A stretch of 36,484 nucleotides of DNA, taken from Candidatus Ruania gallistercoris. Lineage in GTDB: Bacteria; Actinomycetota; Actinomycetes; Actinomycetales; Beutenbergiaceae. Under the pieces are notes generated by a model, which was not told where the DNA came from, made no database searches, and saw nothing but the letters and a program-made list of their open reading frames with translations. The stretch covers positions 1 to 36,484 of the forward strand of contig DXBY01000060.1 in assembly GCA_019116305.1 (NCBI GenBank), written 5' to 3'. A program made the translations under genes and the position numbers. Of the stretch, positions 1-9,835 are shown piece by piece. Positions within the stretch are counted from its first letter, which is position 1; every line of letters starts with the position of its first letter.

Positions 1-2469
1 CCCCCGCCCACTGCGTCCGGCTCCCTGCACATCGGGCACGTGTTCTCCTACACCCACACCGACTGCCTGGCCCGCTACCAGCGGATGCGCGGGCGGGAGG
101 TGTTCTACCCGATGGGCTGGGACGACAACGGCCTGCCCACCGAGCGACGGGTGCAGAACTACTACGGCGTGCAGGTGGACACCTCGCTGCCGTTCGAGCC
201 CGACTTCACCCCGCCGTACGCCGGGGACGTGCCGAAGAACCACCGGCCCACCCCGGTCTCCCGGCAGAACTTCGTGCAGCTGTGCCTGACGCTGGCGGCT
301 GAGGACGAGAAGAGCTTCGAGCAGGTGTTCCGCTACCTGGGCCTGAGCGTGGACTGGGACCAGACCTACCAGACCATCAGCCCCACCTCCCAGCAGACCT
401 CCCAGCGGGCGTTCCTGCGCCAGCTGGCCCGCGGTGAGGCCTACCAGATCGAGGCCCCCACCCTCTGGGACGTGACCTTCCAGACCGCCGTGGCCCAGGC
501 GGAGCTGGAGGACCGGGAGCGGGACGGCTCCTACCATCGGATCTCCTTCCACGACGGCGACGAGTCGGTGTTCATCGAGACCACCCGCCCGGAGCTGCTG
601 GCGGCCTGTGTGGCGCTGGTGGCGCACCCGGACGACGAGCGCTACCAGCCGCTGTTCGGCCGCGAGGTCACCTCCCCGGTGTTCGGTGTAGCAGTGCCGG
701 TGCTCGCGCACCCGCTGGCCGACCCGGAGAAGGGGGCCGGGATCGCGATGATCTGCACCTTCGGTGACACCACCGACGTCACCTGGTGGCGCGAGCTGAA
801 CCTGCCCACCCGCACGATCCTCGGCCGCGACGGCCGGGTGCTGGCCGAACCACCGGCGGCGATCACCTCCGCCGACGGTCTGGCTGCCTACGAACAGCTG
901 GTCGGGCTGACCGTGTTCTCCGCGCAGAAGAAGATGGTTGAGCTGCTCACTGCCTCCGGGGACCTGCACGGCGAACCGCGCACGATCACCCACCCGGTGA
1001 AGTTCTACGAGCGCGGCGAGAAGCCGCTGGAGATCGTCTCCTCGCGGCAGTGGTACGCCCGCAACGGCGGCCGGGACGCGGACCTGCGGACCCAGCTGGT
1101 CAAGCGCGGGCAGGAGCTGACCTGGCACCCGGAGTTCATGCAGTCCCGGTACGAGAACTGGGTGGACGGCCTGACCGGGGACTGGCTGCTCTCCCGGCAG
1201 CGGTTCTTCGGCGTGCCGTTCCCGCTCTGGTACCGCCTGGACGAGGCAGGCGAAGTGGTCTACGACGAGCCGCTGGTGCCCACCGAGGACCGGCTGCCGG
1301 TGGACCCGTCCACCGACGTGCCCGAGGGGTACACCCAGGATCAGCGCGGCGAGCCCGGCGGGTTCGTCGGCGACCCGGACGTGCTGGACACCTGGGCGAC
1401 CTCCTCGCTCACGCCGCAGCTGGCCGGCCGGTGGGAGCGGGACCCGGACTTCTTCTCCCGGGTGTTCCCCTACGACGTGCGGCCGCAGGCGCACGACATC
1501 ATCCGCACCTGGCTGTTCTCCACCGTGGTGCGCGCGAACGCCGAGCACGACTCGCTGCCGTGGTGCCATGCCGCGATCTCCGGCTGGATACTGGACCCGG
1601 ACCGGAAGAAGATGTCCAAGTCCAAGGGCAACGTGGTCACCCCGCTGGGGCTGCTGCAGCAGCACGGGTCGGACTCGGTGCGGTACTGGGCCGCCTCAGC
1701 GCGGCTGGGTGGGGACACCGCCTTCGACGAGGGGCAGATGAAGATCGGCCGCCGACTGGCGATCAAGCTGCTGAACGCGTCCAAGTTCGCGCTCTCCTTC
1801 GCCGGTGACGAGCAGGTGACGTTGCGCCCGGAGGCGGTCACCGAGCCGATCGACCGGGCTATCCTCGCCCGGCTCGCCACGGTGGTGGACACCGCGACCG
1901 CCGCCTACGAGGGCTACGACCACGCCCGCGCCCTGGAGGCCACCGAGTCCTTCTTCTGGACCTTCTGCGACGACTACCTGGAGCTGGTCAAGGACCGCGC
2001 CTACGGCAGCGAGCTGTTCTCCCCGGCGGCGACCGAGTCCGCGCGGGCGGCGCTGTGGCTGGCGCTGGACGTGCTGCTGCGCCTGCTCGCGCCGGTGCTG
2101 CCGTTCGCGACCGAGGAGGTCTGGACCTGGTGGCGGGAGGGGTCGGTGCACCGTGCCACCTGGCCCACCTCGCAGGTGCTGCGCACCGCTGCCGGCGACG
2201 GCGATCCCTCCTTGGTCTCGACCGCCGGGTCCGCGTTGGCTGCGCTGCGGAAGGTGAAGTCGGAAGCGAAGGTGTCCCAGCGCACCGAGTTCGCCTCGGC
2301 CGAGCTGGTGCTCGCTGCGGCCGACCATGCGGCGGTGGAGTCGGTGCTCGACGACCTGCGGGCCGCCGGCCGGGTGGCCGGGGAGCTGACCCTGGCGAGC
2401 GCGCCGGCGGATGCCGAGGGTGTGCAAGTGACGGGCGAACTGCTCCCGCCACCGCCGAAGAAAAAGTAG
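1..2469 (+). CDS. valS: Valine--tRNA ligase, 5'-truncated by window edge
   Basis: This class I aminoacyl-tRNA synthetase charges tRNA-Val in the cytoplasm. The reading frame is open from base 1. The ORF track begins at an internal GTG (40), but the codons before it encode PPPTASGSLHIGH, so the HIGH ATP-binding motif lies at 28-39 and the true start is outside the window. The second signature, KMSKSKGN, lies near 1606-1632. Between them sits the CP1 editing domain, and the anticodon-binding domain follows. The N-terminal stretch MGWDDNGLPTERRVQNYYGV and the short C-terminus (ending LLPPPPKKK, with no obvious long coiled-coil arm) resemble the shorter, archaeal-like ValS form found in many actinobacteria rather than the E. 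coli type. That subtype assignment is from memory. The TAG stop is followed by a strong palindrome before the next gene. Confidence 0.97.
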   Translation, partial: PPPTASGSLHIGHVFSYTHTDCLARYQRMRGREVFYPMGWDDNGLPTERRVQNYYGVQVDTSLPFEPDFTPPYAGDVPKNHRPTPVSRQNFVQLCLTLAAEDEKSFEQVFRYLGLSVDWDQTYQTISPTSQQTSQRAFLRQLARGEAYQIEAPTLWDVTFQTAVAQAELEDRERDGSYHRISFHDGDESVFIETTRPELLAACVALVAHPDDERYQPLFGREVTSPVFGVAVPVLAHPLADPEKGAGIAMICTFGDTTDVTWWRELNLPTRTILGRDGRVLAEPPAAITSADGLAAYEQLVGLTVFSAQKKMVELLTASGDLHGEPRTITHPVKFYERGEKPLEIVSSRQWYARNGGRDADLRTQLVKRGQELTWHPEFMQSRYENWVDGLTGDWLLSRQRFFGVPFPLWYRLDEAGEVVYDEPLVPTEDRLPVDPSTDVPEGYTQDQRGEPGGFVGDPDVLDTWATSSLTPQLAGRWERDPDFFSRVFPYDVRPQAHDIIRTWLFSTVVRANAEHDSLPWCHAAISGWILDPDRKKMSKSKGNVVTPLGLLQQHGSDSVRYWAASARLGGDTAFDEGQMKIGRRLAIKLLNASKFALSFAGDEQVTLRPEAVTEPIDRAILARLATVVDTATAAYEGYDHARALEATESFFWTFCDDYLELVKDRAYGSELFSPAATESARAALWLALDVLLRLLAPVLPFATEEVWTWWREGSVHRATWPTSQVLRTAAGDGDPSLVSTAGSALAALRKVKSEAKVSQRTEFASAELVLAAADHAAVESVLDDLRAAGRVAGELTLASAPADAEGVQVTGELLPPPPKKK

Positions 2470-2487
2470 CGACGCCCTCCGCACGCC

Positions 2488-2539
2488 AGGGTGGTCTGGA
2501 TGTCGAGATCTCGGGGATTTTCGACACCCAGGCCACCCT
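2488..2539. repeat. Long imperfect palindrome downstream of valS
   Basis: The 19-nt arms agggtggtctggatgtcga (2488-2506) and tcgacacccaggccaccct (2521-2539) are complementary except for one G-T pair and one A-C mismatch. The loop is 14 nt. It begins 19 nt after the valS stop and ends 40 nt before the next start. It could terminate valS transcription, but no T-run follows. It could instead be a dispersed intergenic palindrome. Confidence 0.6.
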
Positions 2540-2579
2540 CGTGTGCTGGCTGAGCGCCCGGAGCAGCGATACTGGCCGG

Positions 2580-3476
2580 ATGCGTGCAGTGCGATATCAC
2601 GAGTACGGCGGACCCGAGGTGCTCCGGATCGAGAACACCGATTCCCCGGAGGCCGGACCTGGGCAGGTGCGGATCGCCGTCGGGGCGGCCTCGGTGAATC
2701 CGATGGACCTCAAGCTGCGCTCCGGGGCGATGGCCTCCGGGCCGTTGCAGCGGCCCCGCGGCACCGGGTTGGACGCCGCCGGTGTGGTGGACCAGCTCGG
2801 ACCGGACGTGACCGGGGTACAGGTCGGGGACCGGGTGTTCGGCGCCGGCTCCGGAACGCTCGCGGAGCAGGCGGTGCTCAGCAGCTTCGCACCGGTGCCC
2901 GATGGGCTGAGCCTGACCCAGGCGGCGGCGCTGCCGACCGTGGCCGAGACCGCGGGGCGGGTGCTCGGCCTGCTGCCGGACGAGCCCGGGTCGGTGCTGG
3001 TGGTCGACGGTGCCTCCGGTGGGGTGGGCACGATCCTGGTGCAGCTAGCCGTCCGCCGCGGACTCCAGGTGGTCGGCACTGCTTCGGCCGGGAACCAGGA
3101 CCTGCTTCGCCGGCTGGGTGCTACCCCCATCACGTACGGGCCGGGGCTGGCCGAGCGGGTGCGCGCGTTGGTCGGCCAGGTCGACGGCGCAGCGGACCTG
3201 GCCGGGAAAGGTTCTCCGGCCGAGCTGGTCGAGCTGGTCGGGGACGCCGGCCGGGTGGTCACCATCGCGGACTTCTCCGGCACCACCGGGGCCGTGGTCA
3301 GCAGCGGCTCCGAGGGGCGGTCCTGGGAGACGATGGCCGAGGTGGCTGACCTGGTGGCCGCCGGCGAGCTGGAGCTGGTGATGGACAGCGAGCTGGACTG
3401 GTCTCAGGCGAGCGAGGCGCACCGGCGCGCCGAGAGCGGACAGGCGACCGGGAAGATCGTGCTGACGATCGGCTGA
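2580..3476 (+). CDS. Quinone oxidoreductase-like NADP-dependent MDR protein
   Basis: This is a zinc-independent medium-chain dehydrogenase/reductase of 298 residues, close to the usual length for quinone oxidoreductase-like members. The N-terminus MRAVRYHEYGGPEVLRI is the standard opening of the GroES-like domain. The dinucleotide site is VVDGASGGVGTILVQLA near residues 140-157. The Cys ligands of the structural zinc are absent. The likely reaction is NADPH-dependent reduction of a quinone or enone, with unknown substrate. The ORF track extends it upstream to 2055, but that part runs antiparallel in character through valS. ATG 2580 is chosen because it gives the conserved N-terminus. It is tail-to-tail with fgd. 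Confidence 0.88.
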   Translation: MRAVRYHEYGGPEVLRIENTDSPEAGPGQVRIAVGAASVNPMDLKLRSGAMASGPLQRPRGTGLDAAGVVDQLGPDVTGVQVGDRVFGAGSGTLAEQAVLSSFAPVPDGLSLTQAAALPTVAETAGRVLGLLPDEPGSVLVVDGASGGVGTILVQLAVRRGLQVVGTASAGNQDLLRRLGATPITYGPGLAERVRALVGQVDGAADLAGKGSPAELVELVGDAGRVVTIADFSGTTGAVVSSGSEGRSWETMAEVADLVAAGELELVMDSELDWSQASEAHRRAESGQATGKIVLTIG

Positions 3477-3576
3477 CCACTCCCGCACTCCCGGCGCCCT
3501 GCTGCCGTCCCATCTACGCGGGCCGGCCGGCCGCCCCGAGCAACGCAGCCGTATCCACCCGGGCTTCGCCGTCGTG

Positions 3577-4599
3577 CTATCCCGCCCGGCGCAGCCGCGG
3601 TGCCAAGTCGCGCTGGAAGAGTTCCAGGAACCGGCGCTGGTCGTGCCCGGGGGCATGGAAGACCAGGTGGTTGAAGCCAGCGCGCCGGTAGGCGAGCACC
3701 TGCTCCACGGCATCGTCCGGATCGGAGGCGACGATCCAGCGCTTCGCGATCTCCTCGATCGGCAGGGCGTCGGCGGCCCGCTCCATCTCCACCGGATCGT
3801 TGATGGAGTGCTTCTGCTCGGCCGAGAGGGAGAGCGGCGACCAGAACCGGCAGTTCTCCAACGCCAGGTCCGGGTCGGTCTCGTAGGAGATCTTGATCTC
3901 GATCATCCGATCGATCTGCTCGCCGTCCCGCTCGGCCTGGCCTGCGCCCTCGGCCACCGCGGGCAGCAGCTTCTCGGTGTACAGGTCCATCCCCTTGCCG
4001 GAGGTGCAGATGAACCCGTCCCCGGCACGTCCGGCGTACCGGGCCACCACCGGACCTCCGGCGGCGATGTAGACCGGCACGCCGCCTTCGGGCTGGTCGT
4101 AGATGCTGGCGTCGTGGGTGGAGTAGTACTCGCCCTCGAAGCTGACCCGCTCGCCGGCCCACAGCTCGCGCATCAGCCGCACTGCCTCACGCAGCCGGGC
4201 GAAGCGCTCCTTGAACGGTGGCCAGGTCTGCTCCCCGGCACCGGCGAACCCGGTGGCGATCTCGTTCAGCGCCTCTCCGGTGCCGACGCCGAGCATCACC
4301 CGCCCCGGGTAGAGCACACCGAGGGTGGCGAACGCCTGCGCGATCACCGCCGGGTTGTACCGGAACGTCGGCGTCATCACCGAGGTGCCGAGCCGGATCG
4401 TCGAGGTCCGCTCCCCCACGGCGGCGAGCCAGGCCAGCGAGAACGGCGCATGCCCGCCCGTGTGCCGCCAGGGCTGGAAGTGGTCCGAGATCGCCGCCGA
4501 CTCCATCCCGTGCTCCTCCGCCGCTACCGCAAGCTCGACGAGCTCACGCGGGCCGAACTGTTCGGCGGATGCCTTGTAGCCGAGGGTCAGAGGAAGCAT
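3577..4599 (-). CDS. fgd: F420-dependent glucose-6-phosphate dehydrogenase
   Basis: This enzyme oxidises glucose 6-phosphate to 6-phosphogluconolactone with reduction of coenzyme F420, and is the main source of F420H2 in mycobacteria and relatives. The 340-residue product has the LLM (luciferase-like) TIM-barrel fold and matches mycobacterial Fgd1 almost along its length: [10 protein letters not shown] at the start, [48 protein letters not shown] and the C-terminus [20 protein letters not shown]. The ORF track extends to 5436, far upstream. ATG 4599 is chosen by homology and by the GGAG Shine-Dalgarno about 9 nt before it. It is divergent from the DUF222 gene across 195 bp. Its presence implies that the organism makes F420. 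Confidence 0.95.
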   Translation of the reverse strand: MLPLTLGYKASAEQFGPRELVELAVAAEEHGMESAAISDHFQPWRHTGGHAPFSLAWLAAVGERTSTIRLGTSVMTPTFRYNPAVIAQAFATLGVLYPGRVMLGVGTGEALNEIATGFAGAGEQTWPPFKERFARLREAVRLMRELWAGERVSFEGEYYSTHDASIYDQPEGGVPVYIAAGGPVVARYAGRAGDGFICTSGKGMDLYTEKLLPAVAEGAGQAERDGEQIDRMIEIKISYETDPDLALENCRFWSPLSLSAEQKHSINDPVEMERAADALPIEEIAKRWIVASDPDDAVEQVLAYRRAGFNHLVFHAPGHDQRRFLELFQRDLAPRLRRAG

Positions 4600-4794
4600 G
4601 CGGGCACTCTCCAAGGTCGCTGATCGTGGGGGTCCCCTCAATCTACGGCCCCGTTCCCCTTCCGGGCGACCTCCTCCCGGTAGCCATGCTCGACTTGGCC
4701 ATGCTCGACCCCGGGCCGCCCGGTTGTGCCACGTTGTCCACAACCCCCCTCCCGCACCAGCCCAGGTATCGGCGATCGATGGTGGAGTGGACTC

Positions 4795-6463
4795 ATGACG
4801 ACCACAGCACTCCCGGAGCCCGCAGCGCACCCGCCGCTGCGCCGCGGGCCCAAGGACGGTTTGCTGCGCTCGCTTCGTGCCGCACGGGAAGCGACCACCG
4901 CATGGGAGGTCGAAGCGGCGCGTTTGGTGACGGACTGGGTGAGCGGACACCGGATCGCCGAGCACCTCACCGCCCCGAGCAGCCCCCTGGTCGAATCGGT
5001 GATCGAGCTCGACGAGGGCGTGGTCCGCCCGTCGCTGCCAGGGCTGCAGTCGCCGATGCGCCTTGCCGGGCCCGGTGCCCCGTTGGTGTGGGACCTGCCG
5101 TTCTGCGAGCTCGCGACCACCCTGTCGATGTCGCTGGACGCGGCACGTGGGTACGTAGGTGAGGTGACCGAGCTCTGCTTCCGGCTGCCGTCGCTGTGGG
5201 AGCGGGTCCGTAGTGGTGGGGTCCGATTGTGGCGGGCACGCGAGGTCGCCCGGAGCACCACCCGCCTTCCCGCCGACGGCGCCGCCTGGGTGGATGCCCA
5301 GCTCGCACCTGTGCTCGGGTCCTGTTCGGGTGCGCAGGTGCGGCGGGCGGTCTCCGCGGCGCTGCACCGGTTCGACCCCGAGGCGGCTGAGGCCGATCGC
5401 CGCACGGCTGCCGACGGGCAGCACTTCACCTTCCACTTCGACACCCTGGCCGATCCGCAGCGCCCTGGCTCCGACGGTGTGGTGCCCGTCGACGGACTGC
5501 TGGACACCGCCGATGCCCTGGACCTGGATGCGGCCGTGGCTGCCCGGGCTGCCTGGCTCCGCAGCTGTGGCTCGGCGGAGGGCATCGACGTGCGCCGGGC
5601 ACGGGCGCTGGGCGAGATCGCTCGCCGGGACCAGACGCTGCCGTTCCCGACTGCCCCGGACTCCAGCGACAACGTCTCGCGCACCCAGGAGCCCGTCGCT
5701 GCGGCGGCGACCTCCAGCGGATCCTCAGGCGGTGAAGGGAGCAGCTCTGCCCAGCAGGAGGGCGACCAGCACGCCGCCACGCAGACGATGCCGACAGGAG
5801 CGCCCGGCGCGGAGCCCGGCCGACGGATGCAGCTGATCCTGCACCTGAATGCGGACCAATTGACCTCGATCGGTGCTCCCGGCGGACTCGGTCGCTGTGC
5901 AAACACCCGAACACCGGTCTCTGCGGAACAGATCCGCCGCTGGTGCGCGAACCCTGGAGCGCAGGTAACGGTGCTCCCGGTGATCGACCTGGCCGGGCAC
6001 CACCCGGTGGAGAAGTACGAGGTACCCGCGCCGATGCGTACACAAGTGACGGAGCGGGACCCGCAGTGCGTCTTCCCGTCCGTGCACGCGAAGCTCGCGA
6101 CGGGCCGATCTCGACCACATCGTGCCGTTCGACGAAGGTGGGCCCACGTGTGGGTGCAATCTGGCCCCGTTGTGCCGACGGCATCACCGCGCGAAGACCC
6201 ATGCCGGCTGGTCCTACGTGATGGTCACGCCGGGCACCTACCTCTGGTCCGCACCCGCCGGCGAACGCTACCTGGTCGACGGTCGCGGGACGTTCCGAGT
6301 CCCCTCCGTCGGGGAAGTCTGTGCCCATGGCGGCGGGATGAGGCTCCTCCAGTCGCCATCGTGGACAGAGCCTTCATCCGCCGGCGCTGCAGCGAGTGCC
6401 CTGGAGAGGGCCAGCACCGAACCGGGTCCACCGGAGCCGGAGGGCGACCCGCCTCCGTTCTGA
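4795..6463 (+). pseudogene. DUF222/13E12 HNH endonuclease with +1 frameshift
   Basis: This is an actinobacterial 13E12-repeat protein with an N-terminal DUF222 helical domain (from [10 protein letters not shown]), a Ser/Ala/Gly-rich linker (around residues 300-340) and a C-terminal HNH nuclease domain. The frame from ATG 4795 (SD ggag) is intact to VTERDPQCVFP. Four bases (tccg, 6079-6082) then occur where three would keep frame. The next frame continues as CTRSSRRADLDHIVPFDEGG, followed by NLAPLCRRHHRAKTHAGW, the complete HNH core, and stops at 6463. Frame-corrected length would be about 555 residues. The uncorrected first frame runs on to 6786 over the chorismate mutase gene, which argues that the shift is real damage or a base-call error. 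No slippery heptamer is visible. Confidence 0.85.
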
Positions 6464-6478
6464 CTCACGCGCCCCGGA

Positions 6479-6501
6479 CCTCGCACGTCTCGCGTGCGGG
6501 G
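6479..6501 (+). terminator. Hairpin after the DUF222/HNH gene
   Basis: The stem cctcgcacg/cgtgcgggg (9 bp including one G-T) has a 5-nt loop and starts 16 nt after the 6463 stop. It is GC-rich without a T-run. It lies between convergent genes and could serve either strand. Confidence 0.45.
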
Positions 6502-6606
6502 CCTGCGGCGTGTCCGGGTACGTCCGCCGGCGGGCCGCCGGCGCGTCACGTGCGGTCCGATGGGCTCGCACTCCCCCGCTGCTACCAACCTGATGGCCGG
6601 GTAGCC

Positions 6607-6942
6607 CTAGTCGGCGTCGACCCGCCCCGATCGCGCACTCGTGGTGGTGGCGATGTCCTCGTGGTGGCGGATCACCTCAGCGACGATGAAGCTGAGAAAC
6701 TTCTCCGCGAACACCGGGTCCAGGCCGGCCTCCTCGGCCAGCACCCGCAGCCGGGCGATCTGGCGCTCCTCCCGCGCCGGATCTGACGGCGGTAGCCCTT
6801 CCTCGGCCTTCAACCGCCCCACCGACTGGGTGCACTTGAACCGCTCCGCGAGGAGGTGGATGAGCGCGGCGTCGATATTGTCGATGCTGCCCCGGATCCG
6901 GAGCAGCTCGGCGGGCACACCGCGATCGGTTCCCTCAGTCAT
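6607..6942 (-). CDS. Chorismate mutase, AroQ type
   Basis: This 111-residue protein is an all-helical AroQ-class chorismate mutase, converting chorismate to prephenate for phenylalanine and tyrosine synthesis. The opening helix LLRIRGSIDNIDAALIHLLAERFKCTQSVGRLKAEEGL carries the conserved Arg, Asp and Lys pattern of this family. The C-terminal helix FLSFIVAEVIRHHEDI follows. There is no signal peptide, so it acts in the cytoplasm as a stand-alone enzyme. ATG 6942 has an AGGA element about 8 nt upstream. It lies 102 bp downstream of the Rv2629-like gene on the same strand and could be cotranscribed with it. A regulatory AroQ partner of a DAHP synthase, as in some actinobacteria, is also possible. 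Confidence 0.85.
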   Translation of the reverse strand: MTEGTDRGVPAELLRIRGSIDNIDAALIHLLAERFKCTQSVGRLKAEEGLPPSDPAREERQIARLRVLAEEAGLDPVFAEKFLSFIVAEVIRHHEDIATTTSARSGRVDAD

Positions 6943-7044
6943 GGGGAGATCCTAGGTGACGGCGCGCTGGGCCGGTGGCAGCCGCCCAGCCTGCGGACTG
7001 CTCCGACCCGGGCGACGCCTCCGGTCGCCTCGTACCCGCCGGCG

Positions 7045-8235
7045 CTAGACCCGTCCGCTGTCTGCGCTCCCGGCGAGAGCATGCCCACCCGGGGTCGCGG
7101 AGTCGTGCCAGCGCAGCAACGCCCCCACCCCGTCCGACACCGCATCCAGCTCCTCCGCGATGGTGATTCCGGCGCCCTGGTCCAGGACCGCACGGCCGAT
7201 GGCGAGGTCGGCACGTACCTCCCAGGGATCCTGCACCCCGAGGCTGTGCAGGTCTTCGGCGGACCGGGCCAGCTCCAGCGCCCCGGGGCCGATCCACAAC
7301 GACCGCTTCGCCAGGCGGCTCGGCGGACCGGCCACGTCCGGGGCGAGCAGCAGGTCGGCCACCTGCCCCTTGCGCAGCACGTCCAGCACCGCGTCGGCAC
7401 CGGACACCGCTGCCCCGTCCCGGCCCATCTCCTGGCGGAACTTCGCCACCGTCTCGGCCCGGCGGCGTTCCCGTAGCTGGGTCTGTGCCGCAGCGACCTG
7501 CTCCTGCAGCGCGCGGGTGTTCACACCCGCAGCACGCCCCCCGCCGGAGATCTCCACCACCTTCTCGTCCGTCGGCCGGCCGAGCTGCTCGCGCACCAGC
7601 GCCACGGCGCGCAGGTCCCCGGTCAGCAGCACCAGCTCCGGACGGCGCTCGGTGTAGATCCGCTCCAGCTCGGTGGCGACCGCCTCCGCGTTGCGCTCCC
7701 AGGAGTCCTCGGCCCGGTTGTCGATCCGCTTGTGCCCCAGCGGGCCCAGGTTCGGCTTGGTCAGGGCGTCGTGCGCACCCTCCACCGTGCCGGCCGTCTC
7801 CACCTCACCGGTCAGCCCAGCCGGGGCGTCGTAGAGCGCGAAGTCCGCACCGGCACGGTCCACGTTCACCAGCAGGTACCGCACGGTCGCATCGGCCGCA
7901 CGGGCGAGTGCGAACGCGTGCGGCCGATCGCTGACCACGGCCCGATCCACACCGGGCGGCTCCGGCAGCAGCCGGTCCAGGACCACCTGGCCACCGGCAG
8001 CCACGAGCACACGACCGAACTCGCCACGCACGTGCACCGGGACTCCCAACGCCTCGGTGACGGCCTCGCAGTCCGCAGCCGGGACGTCGTCAACCCCCTC
8101 GGGCGACAGCGTGCGACGCAGGTCCGACCACCGATGCAGCACAGTGGCATCTCGGGAGTCCGGACCCGAAGTCGCATCGATGATCACGGTCAGCACCGGC
8201 GCCTCCGCCGGCAGATCAGGTACGGCAATGTGCAC
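7045..8235 (-). CDS. Rv2629-like protein (bacterial eRF1/baeRF-type fold)
   Basis: The 396-residue product resembles mycobacterial Rv2629, a member of the bacterial archaeo-eukaryotic release-factor-like families. Matching features include an N-terminal [14 protein letters not shown] segment, a central FALYDAPAG segment and [19 protein letters not shown]. The C-terminal part has [11 protein letters not shown] and ends with GVGALLRW. The predicted role is ribosome- or stress-related, but the function of this family is not established and no catalytic GGQ motif is visible. The start is GTG 8235 with a distant ggaag element, so the true start could be slightly downstream. It follows clpX by 74 bp on the same strand. 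Confidence 0.75.
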   Translation of the reverse strand: MHIAVPDLPAEAPVLTVIIDATSGPDSRDATVLHRWSDLRRTLSPEGVDDVPAADCEAVTEALGVPVHVRGEFGRVLVAAGGQVVLDRLLPEPPGVDRAVVSDRPHAFALARAADATVRYLLVNVDRAGADFALYDAPAGLTGEVETAGTVEGAHDALTKPNLGPLGHKRIDNRAEDSWERNAEAVATELERIYTERRPELVLLTGDLRAVALVREQLGRPTDEKVVEISGGGRAAGVNTRALQEQVAAAQTQLRERRRAETVAKFRQEMGRDGAAVSGADAVLDVLRKGQVADLLLAPDVAGPPSRLAKRSLWIGPGALELARSAEDLHSLGVQDPWEVRADLAIGRAVLDQGAGITIAEELDAVSDGVGALLRWHDSATPGGHALAGSADSGRV

Positions 8236-8276
8236 GGCAGACCATCGCTTCCAACTCGGGTGCTTGGTCTCCCCCA

Positions 8277-8292
8277 GCCTGCTACAGCAGGC
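8277..8292 (-). terminator. Small hairpin between clpX and the next gene
   Basis: This is the perfect 6-bp stem gcctgc/gcaggc with the tetraloop taca (plus-strand reading), 17 nt beyond the clpX stop. There is no T-run. It may attenuate read-through from clpX. Confidence 0.4.
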
Positions 8293-8309
8293 GGCCCTCC
8301 GCTACCCGA

Positions 8310-9593
8310 TCAGGCGCTCTTCTCCCGCGGGGTGCGCTTGTTGCGGGATGCTTCACGGGGAACCAGCGTCGGGTTCACGTTCTCCAGCACCACTTCACGC
8401 GTGATCACCACCCGGGCGATGTCCTCGCGGCTGGGTACGTCGAACATCACCGGCTGGAGCACCTCCTCCATGATGGCCCGCAGACCACGGGCGCCGGTGC
8501 CACGCAGGATCGCCTGGTCGGCCACCGCCTCCACAGCGTCCTCGGTGAACTCCAGCTCCACGCCGTCGATCTCGAACATCCGCTCGTACTGCTTGATCAG
8601 CGCATTCTTCGGCTCGGTCAGGATCCGGACCAGCGCCGGTCCATCCAGCGGCGAGACGGTGGTGAGCACGGGCAAGCGACCGATGAACTCCGGGATCAGA
8701 CCGAACTTCAGCAGGTCCTCCGGCATCACGTCCTCGATCACCTCGGCCTGCTCGGCCTCCTTCAGCGGAGCCCCGAAGCCGATACCACGGCGGCCGGACC
8801 GGGAGGAGATGATCTCGTCCAGCCCGGCGAACGCACCGGCCACGATGAACAGCACGTTCGTCGTGTCGATCGTGATGAACTCCTGGTGCGGGTGCTTGCG
8901 TCCACCCTGCGGCGGCACCGAGGCCTGCGTCCCCTCGAGGATCTTCAGCAGCGCCTGCTGCACGCCCTCCCCGGAGACATCCCGAGTGATCGAGGGGTTC
9001 TCGCTCTTCCGCGCGATCTTGTCGATCTCGTCGATGTAGATGATCCCGGTCTCGGCCTTCTTCACGTCGAAGTCCGCGGCCTGGATGAGCTTGAGCAGGA
9101 TGTTCTCCACGTCCTCGCCCACGTAGCCCGCCTCAGTGAGCGCAGTGGCGTCGGCGATCGCGAACGGGACGTTCAGCATCCGGGCGAGGGTCTGCGCCAG
9201 GTAGGTCTTCCCGCAACCGGTCGGGCCGATCAGCAGGATGTTCGACTTCGCCAGCTCCACATCGGCGTCCTCGCCCGTGGTGGAGGCTGCGGCCGGACCT
9301 GCCTGGACTCGCTTGTAGTGGTTGTAGACGGCGACTGCCAGCGACTTCTTCGCCGGGTCCTGGCCGATGATGTACTCCTCGAGGAACTCGAAGATCTCCC
9401 GCGGCTTGGGCAGGTCCACCAGTCCGAGCTCGTTCGCTTCGGCGAGCTCCTCCTCGATGATCTCGTTACACAGGTCGATGCACTCGTCGCAGATGTACAC
9501 ACCGGGTCCTGCGATGAGCTTGACGACCTGCTTCTGGCTCTTGCCACAGAACGAGCACTTGAGCAGATCGGCGCCTTCACCCACTCGGGCCAT
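8310..9593 (-). CDS. clpX: ATP-dependent Clp protease ATPase subunit ClpX
   Basis: This AAA+ unfoldase recognises substrates such as ssrA-tagged proteins and feeds them to the ClpP chamber. It is 427 residues, the normal length. The N-terminal zinc-binding domain has Cys13, Cys16, Cys35 and Cys38. Walker A is GPTGCGKT at 123-130, Walker B is IIYIDEID, and the ClpP-docking loop appears as [11 protein letters not shown] 9593 is preceded by agaggtgag. It is downstream of clpP1-clpP2 but separated by 242 bp containing a hairpin, so it probably has its own promoter as well as possible read-through. Confidence 0.98.
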   Translation of the reverse strand: MARVGEGADLLKCSFCGKSQKQVVKLIAGPGVYICDECIDLCNEIIEEELAEANELGLVDLPKPREIFEFLEEYIIGQDPAKKSLAVAVYNHYKRVQAGPAAASTTGEDADVELAKSNILLIGPTGCGKTYLAQTLARMLNVPFAIADATALTEAGYVGEDVENILLKLIQAADFDVKKAETGIIYIDEIDKIARKSENPSITRDVSGEGVQQALLKILEGTQASVPPQGGRKHPHQEFITIDTTNVLFIVAGAFAGLDEIISSRSGRRGIGFGAPLKEAEQAEVIEDVMPEDLLKFGLIPEFIGRLPVLTTVSPLDGPALVRILTEPKNALIKQYERMFEIDGVELEFTEDAVEAVADQAILRGTGARGLRAIMEEVLQPVMFDVPSREDIARVVITREVVLENVNPTLVPREASRNKRTPREKSA

Positions 9594-9791
9594 CTCGTCT
9601 CACCTCTCTGCCGTCATGCTGGGACAACGTGGCCGTCTGGTCATTCTGCGTCATCCGTGCGGCGGCGACCACTGGAATACGTTCGGGATCACGTGCCGGT
9701 GCGTCGGACGCACCGCCATCAACGATACGTCGCCGGCGAGGGGGATATCGACCCGCGGAGGGCGTGTCGTACTTCCACCTACCGATGCACG

Positions 9792-9823
9792 CAGGGGTGG
9801 CCCGCAGCAGCGGACCACCCCTG
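9792..9823 (-). terminator. Hairpin between clpP2 and clpX
   Basis: This is the perfect inverted repeat caggggtgg/ccacccctg with a 14-nt loop, starting 12 nt past the clpP2 stop on the minus strand. No T-tract follows, so partial termination before clpX is the likeliest role. Confidence 0.5.
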
Positions 9824-9835
9824 GTGCGGACAAGC

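Noticed and set aside
3520-3545. ggccggccgg palindrome between the MDR gene and fgd as a terminator
   Set aside because: It is a simple CG-rich run with no defined loop, so a hairpin cannot be separated from composition.
4600-5436. N-terminal extension of the 619-codon fgd ORF
   Set aside because: It runs antisense to the DUF222 gene and precedes the conserved Fgd N-terminus and its Shine-Dalgarno.
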